Below are positions 16,269 through 25,046 of a stretch of 64,000 nt of DNA, piece by piece. The translations under genes were made by a program, and so were the position numbers. The stretch covers positions 1,287,501 through 1,351,500 of the forward strand of contig NZ_CP126107.1 of assembly GCF_030123365.1 (NCBI RefSeq). Reading direction: 5' to 3'. This stretch comes from Neobacillus sp. SuZ13 (GTDB taxonomy: Bacteria > Bacillota > Bacilli > Bacillales > Cytobacillaceae). Position 1 is the first letter of the stretch. Every line of letters begins with the position of its first letter. The notes below the pieces were generated by a model, which searched no databases, was not told the origin of the DNA, and was given only the letters and a program-made list of their open reading frames with translations.

Positions 16269-17306
16269 ATGCTGAAAAATGAATTATATTACCTGACAAT
16301 TTTAACGATTACCATTTTAGGCATTTTATTGGTGTTGCTAATATATCTAATCATAAGAAAAGCTATGGATATTAAAAACAGGAAACGGATTGAGCAATTT
16401 ATAGAAAAATATCATTCCATTCTTTTTACCATGTTAATGGAGGGAGGGTATTCAAGGGGATTAAATCCTAAATCTGTTCTTGAACAAATAGCCATTGAAG
16501 AACTTCTAAGCAGATTTAGCAAAATTTTAGAAGGCGAGGATGAAAAGACACGATTAACAGAACTAGCATCAATGTATTTATTGGAGAGGTATCGTAAGAA
16601 ACTTAAAAGTAAAAGGTGGAGTCAACGGATGAACACCCTCTATCATATTGAGGATTTCAAATTAAATCTCCTGATGGACGATATCTACTTACTAACAAAG
16701 AAAAAAAAGCTCTCTCACGCAGAACTTATTCATTCATTAAGAATCCTTGCTTTATTTCAACACGAATTTTTATTTAATCTGTTAACAACCCACTACCAGA
16801 ATTTCTCTGAATTTGAGTACCGCACAATATTAATCCGCCTTAAGCAACAACAATTTGAACAATTTATTCTTCATTTCCATAAAGGCAGTCAGCCATTACA
16901 AAAAGCAGTCCTAGATGTAATTTCAATAAAAAAGGAATTAAATTATCTTCCTTTTCTTGAGAATATCTTTTCGGTCTATAAAGGGGAAATCAGGCTCCGA
17001 GCCTTAAAGGCATTATCGATGGTGGGCCATGTGAAAAATTCAGAACCCTATTTAGAACTACTTTATTCTAGTAAATGGGAAGAGAGAATGGTTGCAGCAA
17101 AACTAATTGGTTCATTAAAAGAAGTCAAAGGAATATCAAGATTAATCGAACTTTTGCATGACCAAACTTGGTGGGTACGTTCTCAAGCCGGGCAAGCCAT
17201 CTGCCAATTTCCAAATGGGCACCAGATATTGCGGGAAGTATTAGAAACTTCAAAGGATCCATTTGCTAAGGATATGGCATGGGAATGGCTACATAAAGGG
17301 GTATAG
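16269..17306 (+). CDS. Membrane-anchored HEAT-repeat protein
   Basis: A 345-residue protein with one N-terminal transmembrane helix (residues about 8-30, LTILTITILGILLVLLIYLI), a charged stop-transfer RKAMDIKNRKR and a helical cytoplasmic part. Residues about 215-335 show HEAT/PBS-lyase-like repeats, for example RLRALKALSMVGHVKNSEPYL, RMVAAKLIGSLKEVKGISRLI and WVRSQAGQAICQF. It starts one base after the receiver gene and ends three bases before the glycosyltransferase, so the three are tightly coupled. A scaffold linking the receiver to the synthase is my inference; no enzyme motif is visible. Confidence 0.82.
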   Translation: MLKNELYYLTILTITILGILLVLLIYLIIRKAMDIKNRKRIEQFIEKYHSILFTMLMEGGYSRGLNPKSVLEQIAIEELLSRFSKILEGEDEKTRLTELASMYLLERYRKKLKSKRWSQRMNTLYHIEDFKLNLLMDDIYLLTKKKKLSHAELIHSLRILALFQHEFLFNLLTTHYQNFSEFEYRTILIRLKQQQFEQFILHFHKGSQPLQKAVLDVISIKKELNYLPFLENIFSVYKGEIRLRALKALSMVGHVKNSEPYLELLYSSKWEERMVAAKLIGSLKEVKGISRLIELLHDQTWWVRSQAGQAICQFPNGHQILREVLETSKDPFAKDMAWEWLHKGV

Positions 17307-17309
17307 AAA

Positions 17310-18722
17310 ATGGTGATTTTTGAGTGGGGAAATGTTGTAACGATTTTTGCTTGGTTTATCGCAATATATATGGTGATTGTCATCTCTTTTTACTCTGTTA
17401 TCTTGGTGATCTCTTTTTTTCAGTTGCGCAAGGAATACCAACTTGACAGAGTTCAAGCCTATGAAGATTATTCGGATGAATTTTATACCAAACCTGTTTC
17501 AATTATTGTGCCCGCTTACAATGAAGAAGCAGGTATTATTCAAAGTGTCCGTTCCTTATTAAGCGTAGATTATCCAACATATGAAGTGATTGTGGTGAAC
17601 GATGGGTCAACAGACCAAACTCTCGCAAAAGTAATTGATCACTATGATATGCAGGAAATAAAAAAAGCGGTTAGGAAACAAGTGGAAACAAAACCGATTG
17701 TCCGGATTTATCAATCAGCTGTACTATCAAATTTGTTTCTTATTGATAAGGAAAATGGGGGAAAGGCAGATGCCCTTAATGTTGGTCTTAATTTCTCTCA
17801 TTACCCATATTTTTGTTCGTTAGATGGTGATTCCGTTCTTGAGCAGGATGCATTTTTAAAGGTTATGAAGCCCATTATTGATTCAAATGAAGAAGTGATC
17901 GCTTCGGGTGGAAGTGTTCGAATTGCGAATGGCTGCCAAATCAAAAACGGCCAAATACAAAGAATCGGTTTATCAAATAAACCTTTGGTAGTTATGCAAA
18001 TCATCGAATATTTACGTGCCTTTCTCATGGGGAGAATTGGTTTGAGCCGGCACAACCTCCTATTAATTATTTCAGGCGCATTTGGCGTCTTTTCAAAACA
18101 ATGGGTAATTGCTGCAGGTGGATATAAAACAGATACTGTCGGGGAAGATATGGAATTAGTCGTTAGGATTCATCGACTGTTAAAGGAAAAAAATATCAAG
18201 AAAAAGATTGTCTATGTTCCGGATCCGGTTTGTTGGACAGAAGTTCCTGAGGAGATTACATTCCTTCGTAGGCAAAGAAGACGTTGGCATCGAGGGCTGC
18301 TTGAAAGTTTGTGGACTCATCGGAAAATCACCCTTAACCCGAAATACGGTTCCATTGGTTTAATATCGTTTCCTTACTTTTGGATTGTTGAATTTTTCGG
18401 ACCAGTCATTGAGTTTTTAGGATACCTTTTTATGGTCCTTTGTTTATTCCTAGGGGGAATCTATATAGAATTTGCTATTTTGTTATTTCTGCTCTCCTGT
18501 TTATATGGGTCTATTTTTTCAATGGTATCGGTTCTATTAGAAGAATGGAGTCTTACAAAATATCCAAAAGTATCAGATATCATGAAGTTATTTGTATATT
18601 CTTTAACAGAAACTCTTTGGTACAGACCGATGACCGTATTTTGGAGATGTGAGGGAATATGGCAAATGCTCATCGGTGAACAAAGTTGGGGAGAAATGAA
18701 AAGAAAAGGTGTTTCCGAATGA
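17310..18722 (+). CDS. Processive family 2 glycosyltransferase, polysaccharide synthase type
   Basis: A 470-residue membrane glycosyltransferase of the hyaluronan/poly-N-acetylglucosamine/cellulose synthase kind. An N-terminal helix (about 10-38) precedes a GT2 domain with SIIVPAYNEEAGI, VIVVNDGSTDQT, GGKADALN, the DxD motif LDGDS (about residues 171-175), a GED acceptor motif near 278 and the processive QRRRW signature (RRQRRRWHRG) near 322. Three or four helices follow after residue 345. The substrate is likely a UDP-sugar; polymer identity is unknown. It overlaps the next gene by four bases (ATGA), tying synthesis to the exported glycosidase-like protein. Confidence 0.9.
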   Translation: MVIFEWGNVVTIFAWFIAIYMVIVISFYSVILVISFFQLRKEYQLDRVQAYEDYSDEFYTKPVSIIVPAYNEEAGIIQSVRSLLSVDYPTYEVIVVNDGSTDQTLAKVIDHYDMQEIKKAVRKQVETKPIVRIYQSAVLSNLFLIDKENGGKADALNVGLNFSHYPYFCSLDGDSVLEQDAFLKVMKPIIDSNEEVIASGGSVRIANGCQIKNGQIQRIGLSNKPLVVMQIIEYLRAFLMGRIGLSRHNLLLIISGAFGVFSKQWVIAAGGYKTDTVGEDMELVVRIHRLLKEKNIKKKIVYVPDPVCWTEVPEEITFLRRQRRRWHRGLLESLWTHRKITLNPKYGSIGLISFPYFWIVEFFGPVIEFLGYLFMVLCLFLGGIYIEFAILLFLLSCLYGSIFSMVSVLLEEWSLTKYPKVSDIMKLFVYSLTETLWYRPMTVFWRCEGIWQMLIGEQSWGEMKRKGVSE

Positions 18723-21700
18723 TCAAACCAATCAATTTAATAATTTATACGGTTCTTTTATTAATATTTATCACCAGTCCGTTTTGGCTATGGCAAATTC
18801 AACCTGTAAAACAATTAAATGTGTTGATTGTTGATAAAACGGTTCCGAATCCTTCGTATCGGGAACATAAAGGTTTGGTTTGGATATTAAATAATGCAAA
18901 ATATTTTAAAGATGGGAAAAAACCTTATTCAGTTACGGAGGATTATAAAGGATTTGAACCAAAGGAGGGAAAGAAATATTCGATCGCTCCTTTACCAAAG
19001 GATTTAAGACCGTACGATGTGATTTATTTAACGGACCAATATGGAGTATATAAAGAGGAATTTTACGGACAAAATCCATTAGGAAAACACTCAACAAAAA
19101 TTTATGGTGGACTTCAAACTGATGAAGTTAATCAAATAAAAAAAGAACTAGTTAAATCTAAAGGCAAAACATTAATAGCAGAATTTAATACGTTTGCAAG
19201 TCCTACAACAGAATCATCGAAAGCTGAGATCTCAAATTTACTTAATGTAGAATGGGCAGGCTGGATCGGACGCTATTTTTCTAACCTTAATAGTACAGAG
19301 GTACCAGAATGGGTAAAAGAGAATTATGAGAAGCAAAACAAAAAGTGGTCATTTACTGGAAAAGGATTTGTATTTGTCAGTAAAAACAATTATATCGTTG
19401 TGATTGGGGAAAAAGACATTAACGACAAGGGTCTTCTTTTCGAATTGACAAAGAACGGAAAAAAACACTTTACTCAAAGTATTGATGGAAAGTATTCCTA
19501 TTGGTTCGATATTATTGATGCCAAAGATGAGAAGGAAATATTGGCCGCCTATAAGTTGCCAATAACTAAGCAAGCACAAGAAACTCTTAAAGGATATGGG
19601 ATTCCACTTTCTTTTCCAGCCGTCATTTATCACCAAAATGCTAAGTATTCCTCTTATTATTTCTCAGGAGATTTTGCAGATGAAGCTGATGTTCCAGGAA
19701 TTTATCAAACAAAGGGTTTGGATGCTTGGAAAAAGAGTGTTGGTTCGGGAGGTTCTTTCTATTGGGAAACCTACGTACCAATGATGAAGGATATTTTAAA
19801 GCATGGACTACACCATGTAACACGTCAAGAAAAAGTGGAACTAGTCGAACTTAATGGCATTAAATCAAACAGCAAGACTGGAAAATCCTATCTACAGATT
19901 CAGAAGGACGGGAAATGGGAAAACCTTTTAATAAAGGGTGTAAATATGGGGATAGGAAAACCTGGTTATTTTCCTGGGGAGACAGCGATTACAAAAGATG
20001 AATACTTTCGTTGGTTTAAAGAAATTGGTGCAATGAATGCCAATGCGATCAGAGTCTACACACTCCACCCGCCACAATTTTACGAAGCCTTTTATGAATA
20101 TAACAAAATTGCTAGTAAGCCGCTATTCTTATTTCATGGGACGTGGGTTAATGAAGAGAATCTTATTCAGACCCAAGACGCCTTTGCCAAAATAAATACT
20201 GAAGATGCAAAACTTGAAATAAAAAATATGATTGATATTATCCATGGGAACGCAAACATACCAGACCGGCCTGGCCATGCGTCAGGTGAATATAAGTACG
20301 ATATTTCGAAGTACGTTCTGGGAATCATTGTTGGTACTGAATGGGACCCTGCTATGGTCACAAACACCAATGATAAGCATTCAAAAATTAGTCGATTTAC
20401 AGGGGAGTACTTTAAAACAGAAGGGGCCAATCCATTTGAAGTCTGGCTGGCTGGTTTAATGGATTTTGCTGCGGATTATGAAGCGGAACACTACCAGTGG
20501 CAGCATTCAATGAGTTTTACAAACTGGGTTACAACAGATATGTTGAAGCATCCCACTGAACCACTGGAAAATGAAGATATGGTTTCAGTGAATCCAAATC
20601 ATATTAAAGCATCTAAGGGGTTTTCTGCAGGATTATTTGCTTCCTATCATATCTATCCTTATTATCCTGATTTTCTTAACTATGAAAAGCCATATCTTAA
20701 TTATATAGATGCAAAGGGTAAGAAAAACAATTATGCTGGCTACTTAAATGATCTCCGTGCTGTCCATCAAATGCCAGTGCTTGTTGCAGAATTTGGTGTT
20801 CCGGCTTCAAGAGGATTAACACATAAGAACGCTTATGGGATGAACCAAGGTTTTCATTCAGAAGAAGAACAAGGGAATATTAATAAGCATCTATACCAAT
20901 CGATTGTTTCTGAAGGCTATATGGGGGGACTTGTCTTCACCTGGCAGGATGAATGGTTTAAACGAACATGGAATACCATGGATTTTGATAATCCTGATCG
21001 AAGACCATATTGGAATAATATGCAAACAAATGAACAGCATTTTGGCTTATTAGGATTTGAACCTGGGAAAAAGGAAAAAGAAATCATAGTGGATGGAAAT
21101 GCATTGGATTGGGAGTTAGCGGGAGTCAAAAAGAGTTACCCTAGCACAGATAAAAAGGACGCTTTAAATGAAGTTCGGTTGACCTCTGACAATGGATATT
21201 TATATTTCCTTTTAAAATATAATCGTCCAGTTGATTTTCGCAGACAAGGAACCTTCCTGCTGCTTGATTCCATTAAGCAACAGGGCCAAACCCAAATTCC
21301 TTTAAACGATAATATAGCAATCAAAACAGACTTTGGAATTGATTTTTTAGTAAGTCTAACAGGGCCTGAGAATTCAAGTATCATGGTCGATAGTTACTAT
21401 GACACATTTTATTATCAATACGCCCATCTACTGAAGATGATTGATGTGGAACAGTATGCAAATCAAAAAAATAATGGTGTATTTCATCCCATTAGACTTG
21501 CTCTTAATAAGGAATTAACGATTCCAACCACCAAAAAGGTGATTCCATTTGCGATTTACGAGACAGGAAAACTAAAGTTTGGGAACGCCAATCCAAATAG
21601 TAAAGAATTCGACTCATTAACAGATGTTAGCATTAGTAATGATAAAAAAGTGATTGAAGGAAGAATTCCATGGCAGCTCTTAAATGTGAAAGACCCTAGT

Positions 21701-21964
21701 TCAAAGGAAGTAATGGGAAATGTTTGGGAAGGTGGTTTATCTGGCAGTGTTGAAACGAGTGGTATTCGGCTTGCGATTGTGACAACAGAACAAGGGAAGG
21801 TTATCCAGACATTACCTAAAACAAAGAATAATCTGCTTCAGCAAGCTGATACATATTTGTACAGCTGGGAGAAGTGGGAAGAACCATCCTTTTATGAACG
21901 GTTGAAGAAATCCTATGGAATTATGAAAGAAACGTATCGAACAATTGACATAAAGGGAAAGTAA
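18719..21964 (+). CDS. Large anchored glycoside-hydrolase-like protein of the polysaccharide operon
   Basis: A 1081-residue protein with one N-terminal membrane anchor (residues about 8-28) and the rest predicted outside the cell. Residues about 400-760 look like a clan GH-A TIM barrel: NMGIGKPGYFPGE, NANAIRVYTLHPP, then Glu541 in IVGTEWDP and Glu691 in PVLVAEFGVP as candidate acid/base and nucleophile, and a closing FTWQDEWFKRTW. Residues about 785-1060 form a beta-rich domain starting IIVDGNALDWELAG, like a CBM9/DOMON-type binding module. The N-terminal 350 residues are unrecognised. The ATG overlaps the GT stop. Likely job: trimming, cleaving or transglycosylating the polymer as it emerges. 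Confidence 0.82.
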   Translation: MIKPINLIIYTVLLLIFITSPFWLWQIQPVKQLNVLIVDKTVPNPSYREHKGLVWILNNAKYFKDGKKPYSVTEDYKGFEPKEGKKYSIAPLPKDLRPYDVIYLTDQYGVYKEEFYGQNPLGKHSTKIYGGLQTDEVNQIKKELVKSKGKTLIAEFNTFASPTTESSKAEISNLLNVEWAGWIGRYFSNLNSTEVPEWVKENYEKQNKKWSFTGKGFVFVSKNNYIVVIGEKDINDKGLLFELTKNGKKHFTQSIDGKYSYWFDIIDAKDEKEILAAYKLPITKQAQETLKGYGIPLSFPAVIYHQNAKYSSYYFSGDFADEADVPGIYQTKGLDAWKKSVGSGGSFYWETYVPMMKDILKHGLHHVTRQEKVELVELNGIKSNSKTGKSYLQIQKDGKWENLLIKGVNMGIGKPGYFPGETAITKDEYFRWFKEIGAMNANAIRVYTLHPPQFYEAFYEYNKIASKPLFLFHGTWVNEENLIQTQDAFAKINTEDAKLEIKNMIDIIHGNANIPDRPGHASGEYKYDISKYVLGIIVGTEWDPAMVTNTNDKHSKISRFTGEYFKTEGANPFEVWLAGLMDFAADYEAEHYQWQHSMSFTNWVTTDMLKHPTEPLENEDMVSVNPNHIKASKGFSAGLFASYHIYPYYPDFLNYEKPYLNYIDAKGKKNNYAGYLNDLRAVHQMPVLVAEFGVPASRGLTHKNAYGMNQGFHSEEEQGNINKHLYQSIVSEGYMGGLVFTWQDEWFKRTWNTMDFDNPDRRPYWNNMQTNEQHFGLLGFEPGKKEKEIIVDGNALDWELAGVKKSYPSTDKKDALNEVRLTSDNGYLYFLLKYNRPVDFRRQGTFLLLDSIKQQGQTQIPLNDNIAIKTDFGIDFLVSLTGPENSSIMVDSYYDTFYYQYAHLLKMIDVEQYANQKNNGVFHPIRLALNKELTIPTTKKVIPFAIYETGKLKFGNANPNSKEFDSLTDVSISNDKKVIEGRIPWQLLNVKDPSSKEVMGNVWEGGLSGSVETSGIRLAIVTTEQGKVIQTLPKTKNNLLQQADTYLYSWEKWEEPSFYERLKKSYGIMKETYRTIDIKGK

Positions 21965-21970
21965 TATTAA

Positions 21971-22018
21971 GGAAAGGAAAACGCTAGTGATAAACGAGCG
22001 TTTTCCTTTCCTTTTGTT
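21971..22018. terminator. Bidirectional terminator after the polysaccharide operon
   Basis: A perfect 15-bp stem (GGAAAGGAAAACGCT and its complement) with an 11-base loop, followed by TTTTGTTTT on the plus strand. Confidence 0.85.
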
Positions 22019-22609
22019 TTAATAATAAGGAAAATGTTGATTATTGTTTCCTCTTACGGTTAGCGCCGTCATAAAGCCGACGCAGATGATCGTAAGAAGA
22101 GAATAAAAGAACTTTTCCAACCCAACAACCTGAATACCGCTTGTGATGACAAGACCATCTATTAAGAAGATGATAATCCCGATATTAATAGAAGTAAATT
22201 TAGTTAATAATTGGGCAAGCAAATCTGTCCCGCCTGTACTGGTTTCATAACGCAGCATAAGCCCTATCCCTATCCCTACAAGCAATCCACCAATAATTGT
22301 ACTGGGTAATATCCCTATTTCGATTTTACCATTAATAAATGATAGAAAATCGATACAAAAGGATGAGATGATAAGTCCGTGGAGGCTGTAGTAGAAATAG
22401 CGTCTCTCAAAGAACCAGGCTAAAACATATAAAGGAAGACTTAACACAATAATACTTAGTCCAGTCGGCCATCCGTAAAAATAATGAATGATTAGTCCTA
22501 ACCCGATGACGCCTCCATCAAGTAAGTGATAAGGAACTAAAAATCCATTTACCCCAAGGCTTAACAGTAAACTCCCGAGCAGCATTGCTGCTAGTTTTTC
22601 CTTCATCAT
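22019..22609 (-). CDS. YitT/YczE-family membrane protein
   Basis: A 196-residue protein with five or six transmembrane helices. LGVNGFLVPYHLLDGGVIGLGLIIHY near the start and RYETSTGGTDLLAQLLTKFTSINIG in the middle are the DUF161 (YitT) marks. It lacks the C-terminal DUF2179 domain of full-length YitT proteins (about 280 residues), as do the shorter YczE/YyaS-like members. Function unknown; a transporter is usually guessed. GGAGTGATGG precedes two consecutive ATGs. Confidence 0.78.
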   Translation of the reverse strand: MMKEKLAAMLLGSLLLSLGVNGFLVPYHLLDGGVIGLGLIIHYFYGWPTGLSIIVLSLPLYVLAWFFERRYFYYSLHGLIISSFCIDFLSFINGKIEIGILPSTIIGGLLVGIGIGLMLRYETSTGGTDLLAQLLTKFTSINIGIIIFLIDGLVITSGIQVVGLEKFFYSLLTIICVGFMTALTVRGNNNQHFPYY

Positions 22610-22682
22610 CCATCACTCCAAAACTTGTCCTCTAACATAAAAATATGAATGTTTGCTACATTTAGAAGTGATATAAGCAAAA

Positions 22683-22715
22683 AAGGAAACCAGAAAAATT
22701 TTCTGGTTTCCTTTT
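22683..22715 (-). terminator. Terminator after pit
   Basis: AAGGAAACCAGAAAA and TTTTCTGGTTTCCTT form a long stem directly after the pit stop codon, with A/T runs on both sides. Confidence 0.85.
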
Positions 22716-23723
22716 TTAAAAGAAGATATTAAGGATGAAGTAGATAATACCTGCTAATAGCATTGTGATTGGAAGAGTAATTACCCATGTTATTAACATT
22801 CGTTGGGCGGTTCCCCACTTAACTCCTTTTAGGCGATGAGAAGCACCTACCCCTAAAATTCCTGATGAGATAACATGAGTTGTACTGACAGGTAAATGAA
22901 TATAGGTAGCACCGAAGATAATTGCTGCACCCGTTAAATCGGCTGCAACACCGTTGATAGGTCGAATCTTCATAATTTTACCACCAACAGTTTTGATAAT
23001 CTTCCATCCACCTATCGAGGTACCTAGTCCCATTGCAATTGCACAAGAGAGCTGTACCCAAAAAGGAACTTCATCTGTATGAAGATAACCGTTAGCTAAC
23101 AGAGCCATGGTGATAATCCCCATGGATTTTTGCGCATCGTTTGTTCCATGTGAATAGGATTGCAATGCGGCCGTAGCAATTTGGATTATACGAAAGGATC
23201 GGTTCGTTTTAGTTAAATTAAAGTTCTTAAAAACGACTTTAAAAATGCTGTAAACAATATATCCAACTGTAAAAGCTAAAATAGGTGATAAAATTAATGC
23301 TTCAAGAATTTTAAGAAAACCTTCGGCCTTTATTACATCAAAACCTTTTGCAGCAATGGCCGCACCCGCAATAGAACCGATAATTGCATGAGAAGAACTA
23401 CTTGGAATACCGTAATACCATGTGAGTAAGTTCCAAAAAATCGCTGCTAACAGTGCCGCAAAAATTACAATTGAGCCGGTATGACCGCCAGTAAGCGAAA
23501 ATGGATCAACAATGTCTTTAGAAATAGTTTTTGCTACACCAGTAAATGTTAATGCACCAATAAAATTCATTACCGCTGCCAACAAGATTGCTTGGCGTGG
23601 TTTAAGAGCTTTAGTAGATACAGAGGTTGCGATTGCATTTGCTGTATCATGGAATCCATTAATAAAGTCAAATGCAAGGGCACCAATGACAATTAAAATC
23701 GTTAAAATTAATACAACGCTCAT
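22716..23723 (-). CDS. pit: Low-affinity inorganic phosphate transporter, PiT family
   Basis: A 335-residue permease with about ten helices, importing metal-phosphate with protons. The PiT signature appears twice in inverted halves: FDFINGFHDTANAIATSVSTKAL near the start and SYSHGTNDAQKSMGIITMAL near residue 195. Other marks are GIPSSSSHAIIGSIAG and LPVSTTHVISSGILGVG. It lies 11 bases after a DUF47 gene, the same pair as B. subtilis ykaA-pit. Two pairs of Pho-box-like repeats lie upstream of the operon. Confidence 0.95.
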   Translation of the reverse strand: MSVVLILTILIVIGALAFDFINGFHDTANAIATSVSTKALKPRQAILLAAVMNFIGALTFTGVAKTISKDIVDPFSLTGGHTGSIVIFAALLAAIFWNLLTWYYGIPSSSSHAIIGSIAGAAIAAKGFDVIKAEGFLKILEALILSPILAFTVGYIVYSIFKVVFKNFNLTKTNRSFRIIQIATAALQSYSHGTNDAQKSMGIITMALLANGYLHTDEVPFWVQLSCAIAMGLGTSIGGWKIIKTVGGKIMKIRPINGVAADLTGAAIIFGATYIHLPVSTTHVISSGILGVGASHRLKGVKWGTAQRMLITWVITLPITMLLAGIIYFILNIFF

Positions 23724-23734
23724 ATGTTTGCTCC

Positions 23735-24352
23735 TTAAGCATTTTTCATGATAATGGTTTCAAGTGTATTAGCAACCGTTTGACAATAGTCGGCAATATC
23801 TTCAAGGTTTTCGTAAATTTCTTTGTATTGGATAATCCGGATCGGGTCTTTTTCAACCGTAAATAAATTTTTAATCGACTGGCGTAAGATATTATCGCAG
23901 TTGGATTCAAAATCTTTTATCTTAATGGCATGTTCTCTTATTTGCTGTAACTTTTTATTTGAAAGAAGTTCAACAGCTTTGTCAATTTCATGGACACTTC
24001 CTTGAATTGCATCTACAAATTTCTTCATGAATTCATCTGCATTCGTAATAGAGTACATTTCAAATAATGCTGCACAACCTTCAAGCCCATCAAGTACATC
24101 ATCCATACTCATCGCCAGGTGAAGGATGTCCTCCCGTTCAATTGGAGTGATGAAGGCATCATTCAATTCTTTAATTACTTCATGCACATATGTATCACCT
24201 TTTGTTTCAAGTTCCTTCATTTTCTCAGAGAAAATTTTCAAATCACTCACATTTTTTAATTTGTATTCAGTAAAGAAATTTGCACTTTCCTTTAAGTTTG
24301 CAGAAATATTACTAAGTAATGCTGAAAATTTATCGACTTTTTTAAATGCCAT
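23735..24352 (-). CDS. DUF47/PhoU-like accessory protein of the phosphate transporter (YkaA-type)
   Basis: A 205-residue, almost wholly helical protein of the DUF47 family, related to PhoU: FSALLSNISANLKESANFF, ELETKGDTYVHEVIKELNDAFITPIEREDILHLAMSMDDVLDGLEG, then IKDFESNCDNILRQSIKNLF and a closing EIYENLEDIADYCQTVANTLE. Acidic ExxxD pairs in the two three-helix units bind metal in PhoU-type proteins. It is the promoter-proximal gene of the pit operon and probably controls Pit activity. Confidence 0.93.
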   Translation of the reverse strand: MAFKKVDKFSALLSNISANLKESANFFTEYKLKNVSDLKIFSEKMKELETKGDTYVHEVIKELNDAFITPIEREDILHLAMSMDDVLDGLEGCAALFEMYSITNADEFMKKFVDAIQGSVHEIDKAVELLSNKKLQQIREHAIKIKDFESNCDNILRQSIKNLFTVEKDPIRIIQYKEIYENLEDIADYCQTVANTLETIIMKNA

Positions 24353-24446
24353 GTGAATACCCCCATTTTCAATTAAACAATTGTAAATACCGACCTCAGT
24401 AATTTTATATGAAAAATGTCGAAAAAAGAAACAAATTCTTTATAAA

Positions 24447-24463
24447 TTTACAAAAACTTAACA
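24447..24463. promoter_or_regulatory. Pho-box-like direct repeat 1
   Basis: TTTACA-N5-TTAACA matches the Bacillus PhoP half-site TT(A/T/C)ACA at its usual five-base spacing. It lies in the 388-base gap between the pit operon and the GlsB-type gene. Confidence 0.45.
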
Positions 24464-24511
24464 TTAGAATTTTTTGAATCGTTCATTTTATTGGAACAAA
24501 TTCTATGTATG

Positions 24512-24528
24512 TTTACAAAATCTTTACA
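24512..24528. promoter_or_regulatory. Pho-box-like direct repeat 2
   Basis: TTTACA-N5-TTTACA, 65 bases from the first pair in the same orientation. Both read on the plus strand, whereas the pit operon is on the minus strand, so the regulated promoter is unclear. Confidence 0.4.
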
Positions 24529-24609
24529 TTATATGTTTTTAAAAAGTTCTTTTAAATATAGATATTTTTACTTTTGCCTACATTTATGTATTTATGTACT
24601 TAGTTGCCC

Positions 24610-24640
24610 GAGTTAAGATTTTTTCTTTTCTGAGTATAAA
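24610..24640 (+). promoter_or_regulatory. Possible sigma-B-type promoter before the GlsB-like gene
   Basis: AGTTAA, 15 bases, then GAGTAT resembles the sigma-B pattern GTTTAA-N12-15-GGGTAT (4/6 and 5/6). GlsB-type proteins of Bacillus are often general-stress proteins, which makes this plausible but weak. Confidence 0.3.
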
Positions 24641-24740
24641 AAAGAAATTAGGGTACTTTATAAATACAGGTAGCATGAAAAAAGGTTACTTTTCCAACTG
24701 CCTGAGACAAATAATTGGTTACTAAAAAGGAGTGTACTAA

Positions 24741-24998
24741 ATGAGTTTCATTTGGGCATTAATTATTGGTGGGATTATTGGATGGTTAGCCGGTCTTATC
24801 GTTGGAAGAGATATTCCGGGTGGCATTATTGGTAATATCATTGCAGGTTTTGTTGGGGCATGGCTGGGAAGAGCGGTCTTAGGTGATTGGGGCCCAGAAG
24901 TTGCAGATTTTGCAATAATACCTGCAATTATCGGTTCGGCTGTTTTGGTCTTGCTAGTAAGTTTCATTCTGAAAGCCTTTAGAAGAACCGATAGATAA
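24741..24998 (+). CDS. GlsB/YeaQ/YmgE-family small membrane stress protein
   Basis: An 85-residue protein with three glycine-rich helices: FIWALIIGGIIGWLAGLIVG, GIIGNIIAGFVGAWLGRAVLG and AIIGSAVLVLLVSFIL. This is the transglycosylase-associated (Transgly_assoc) family; despite the name no transglycosylase activity is shown. AAGGAGTG precedes the ATG. It is monocistronic with its own terminator. Confidence 0.93.
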   Translation: MSFIWALIIGGIIGWLAGLIVGRDIPGGIIGNIIAGFVGAWLGRAVLGDWGPEVADFAIIPAIIGSAVLVLLVSFILKAFRRTDR

Positions 24999-25016
24999 TA
25001 TTTCTTTACTTTAAAA

Positions 25017-25041
25017 AAAGCCTCCGCTCGGAGGCTTTTTC
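25017..25041. terminator. Bidirectional terminator
   Basis: AAGCCTCCG-CT-CGGAGGCTT flanked by A7 and T5, between converging genes. Confidence 0.88.
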
Positions 25042-25046
25042 ATGCT

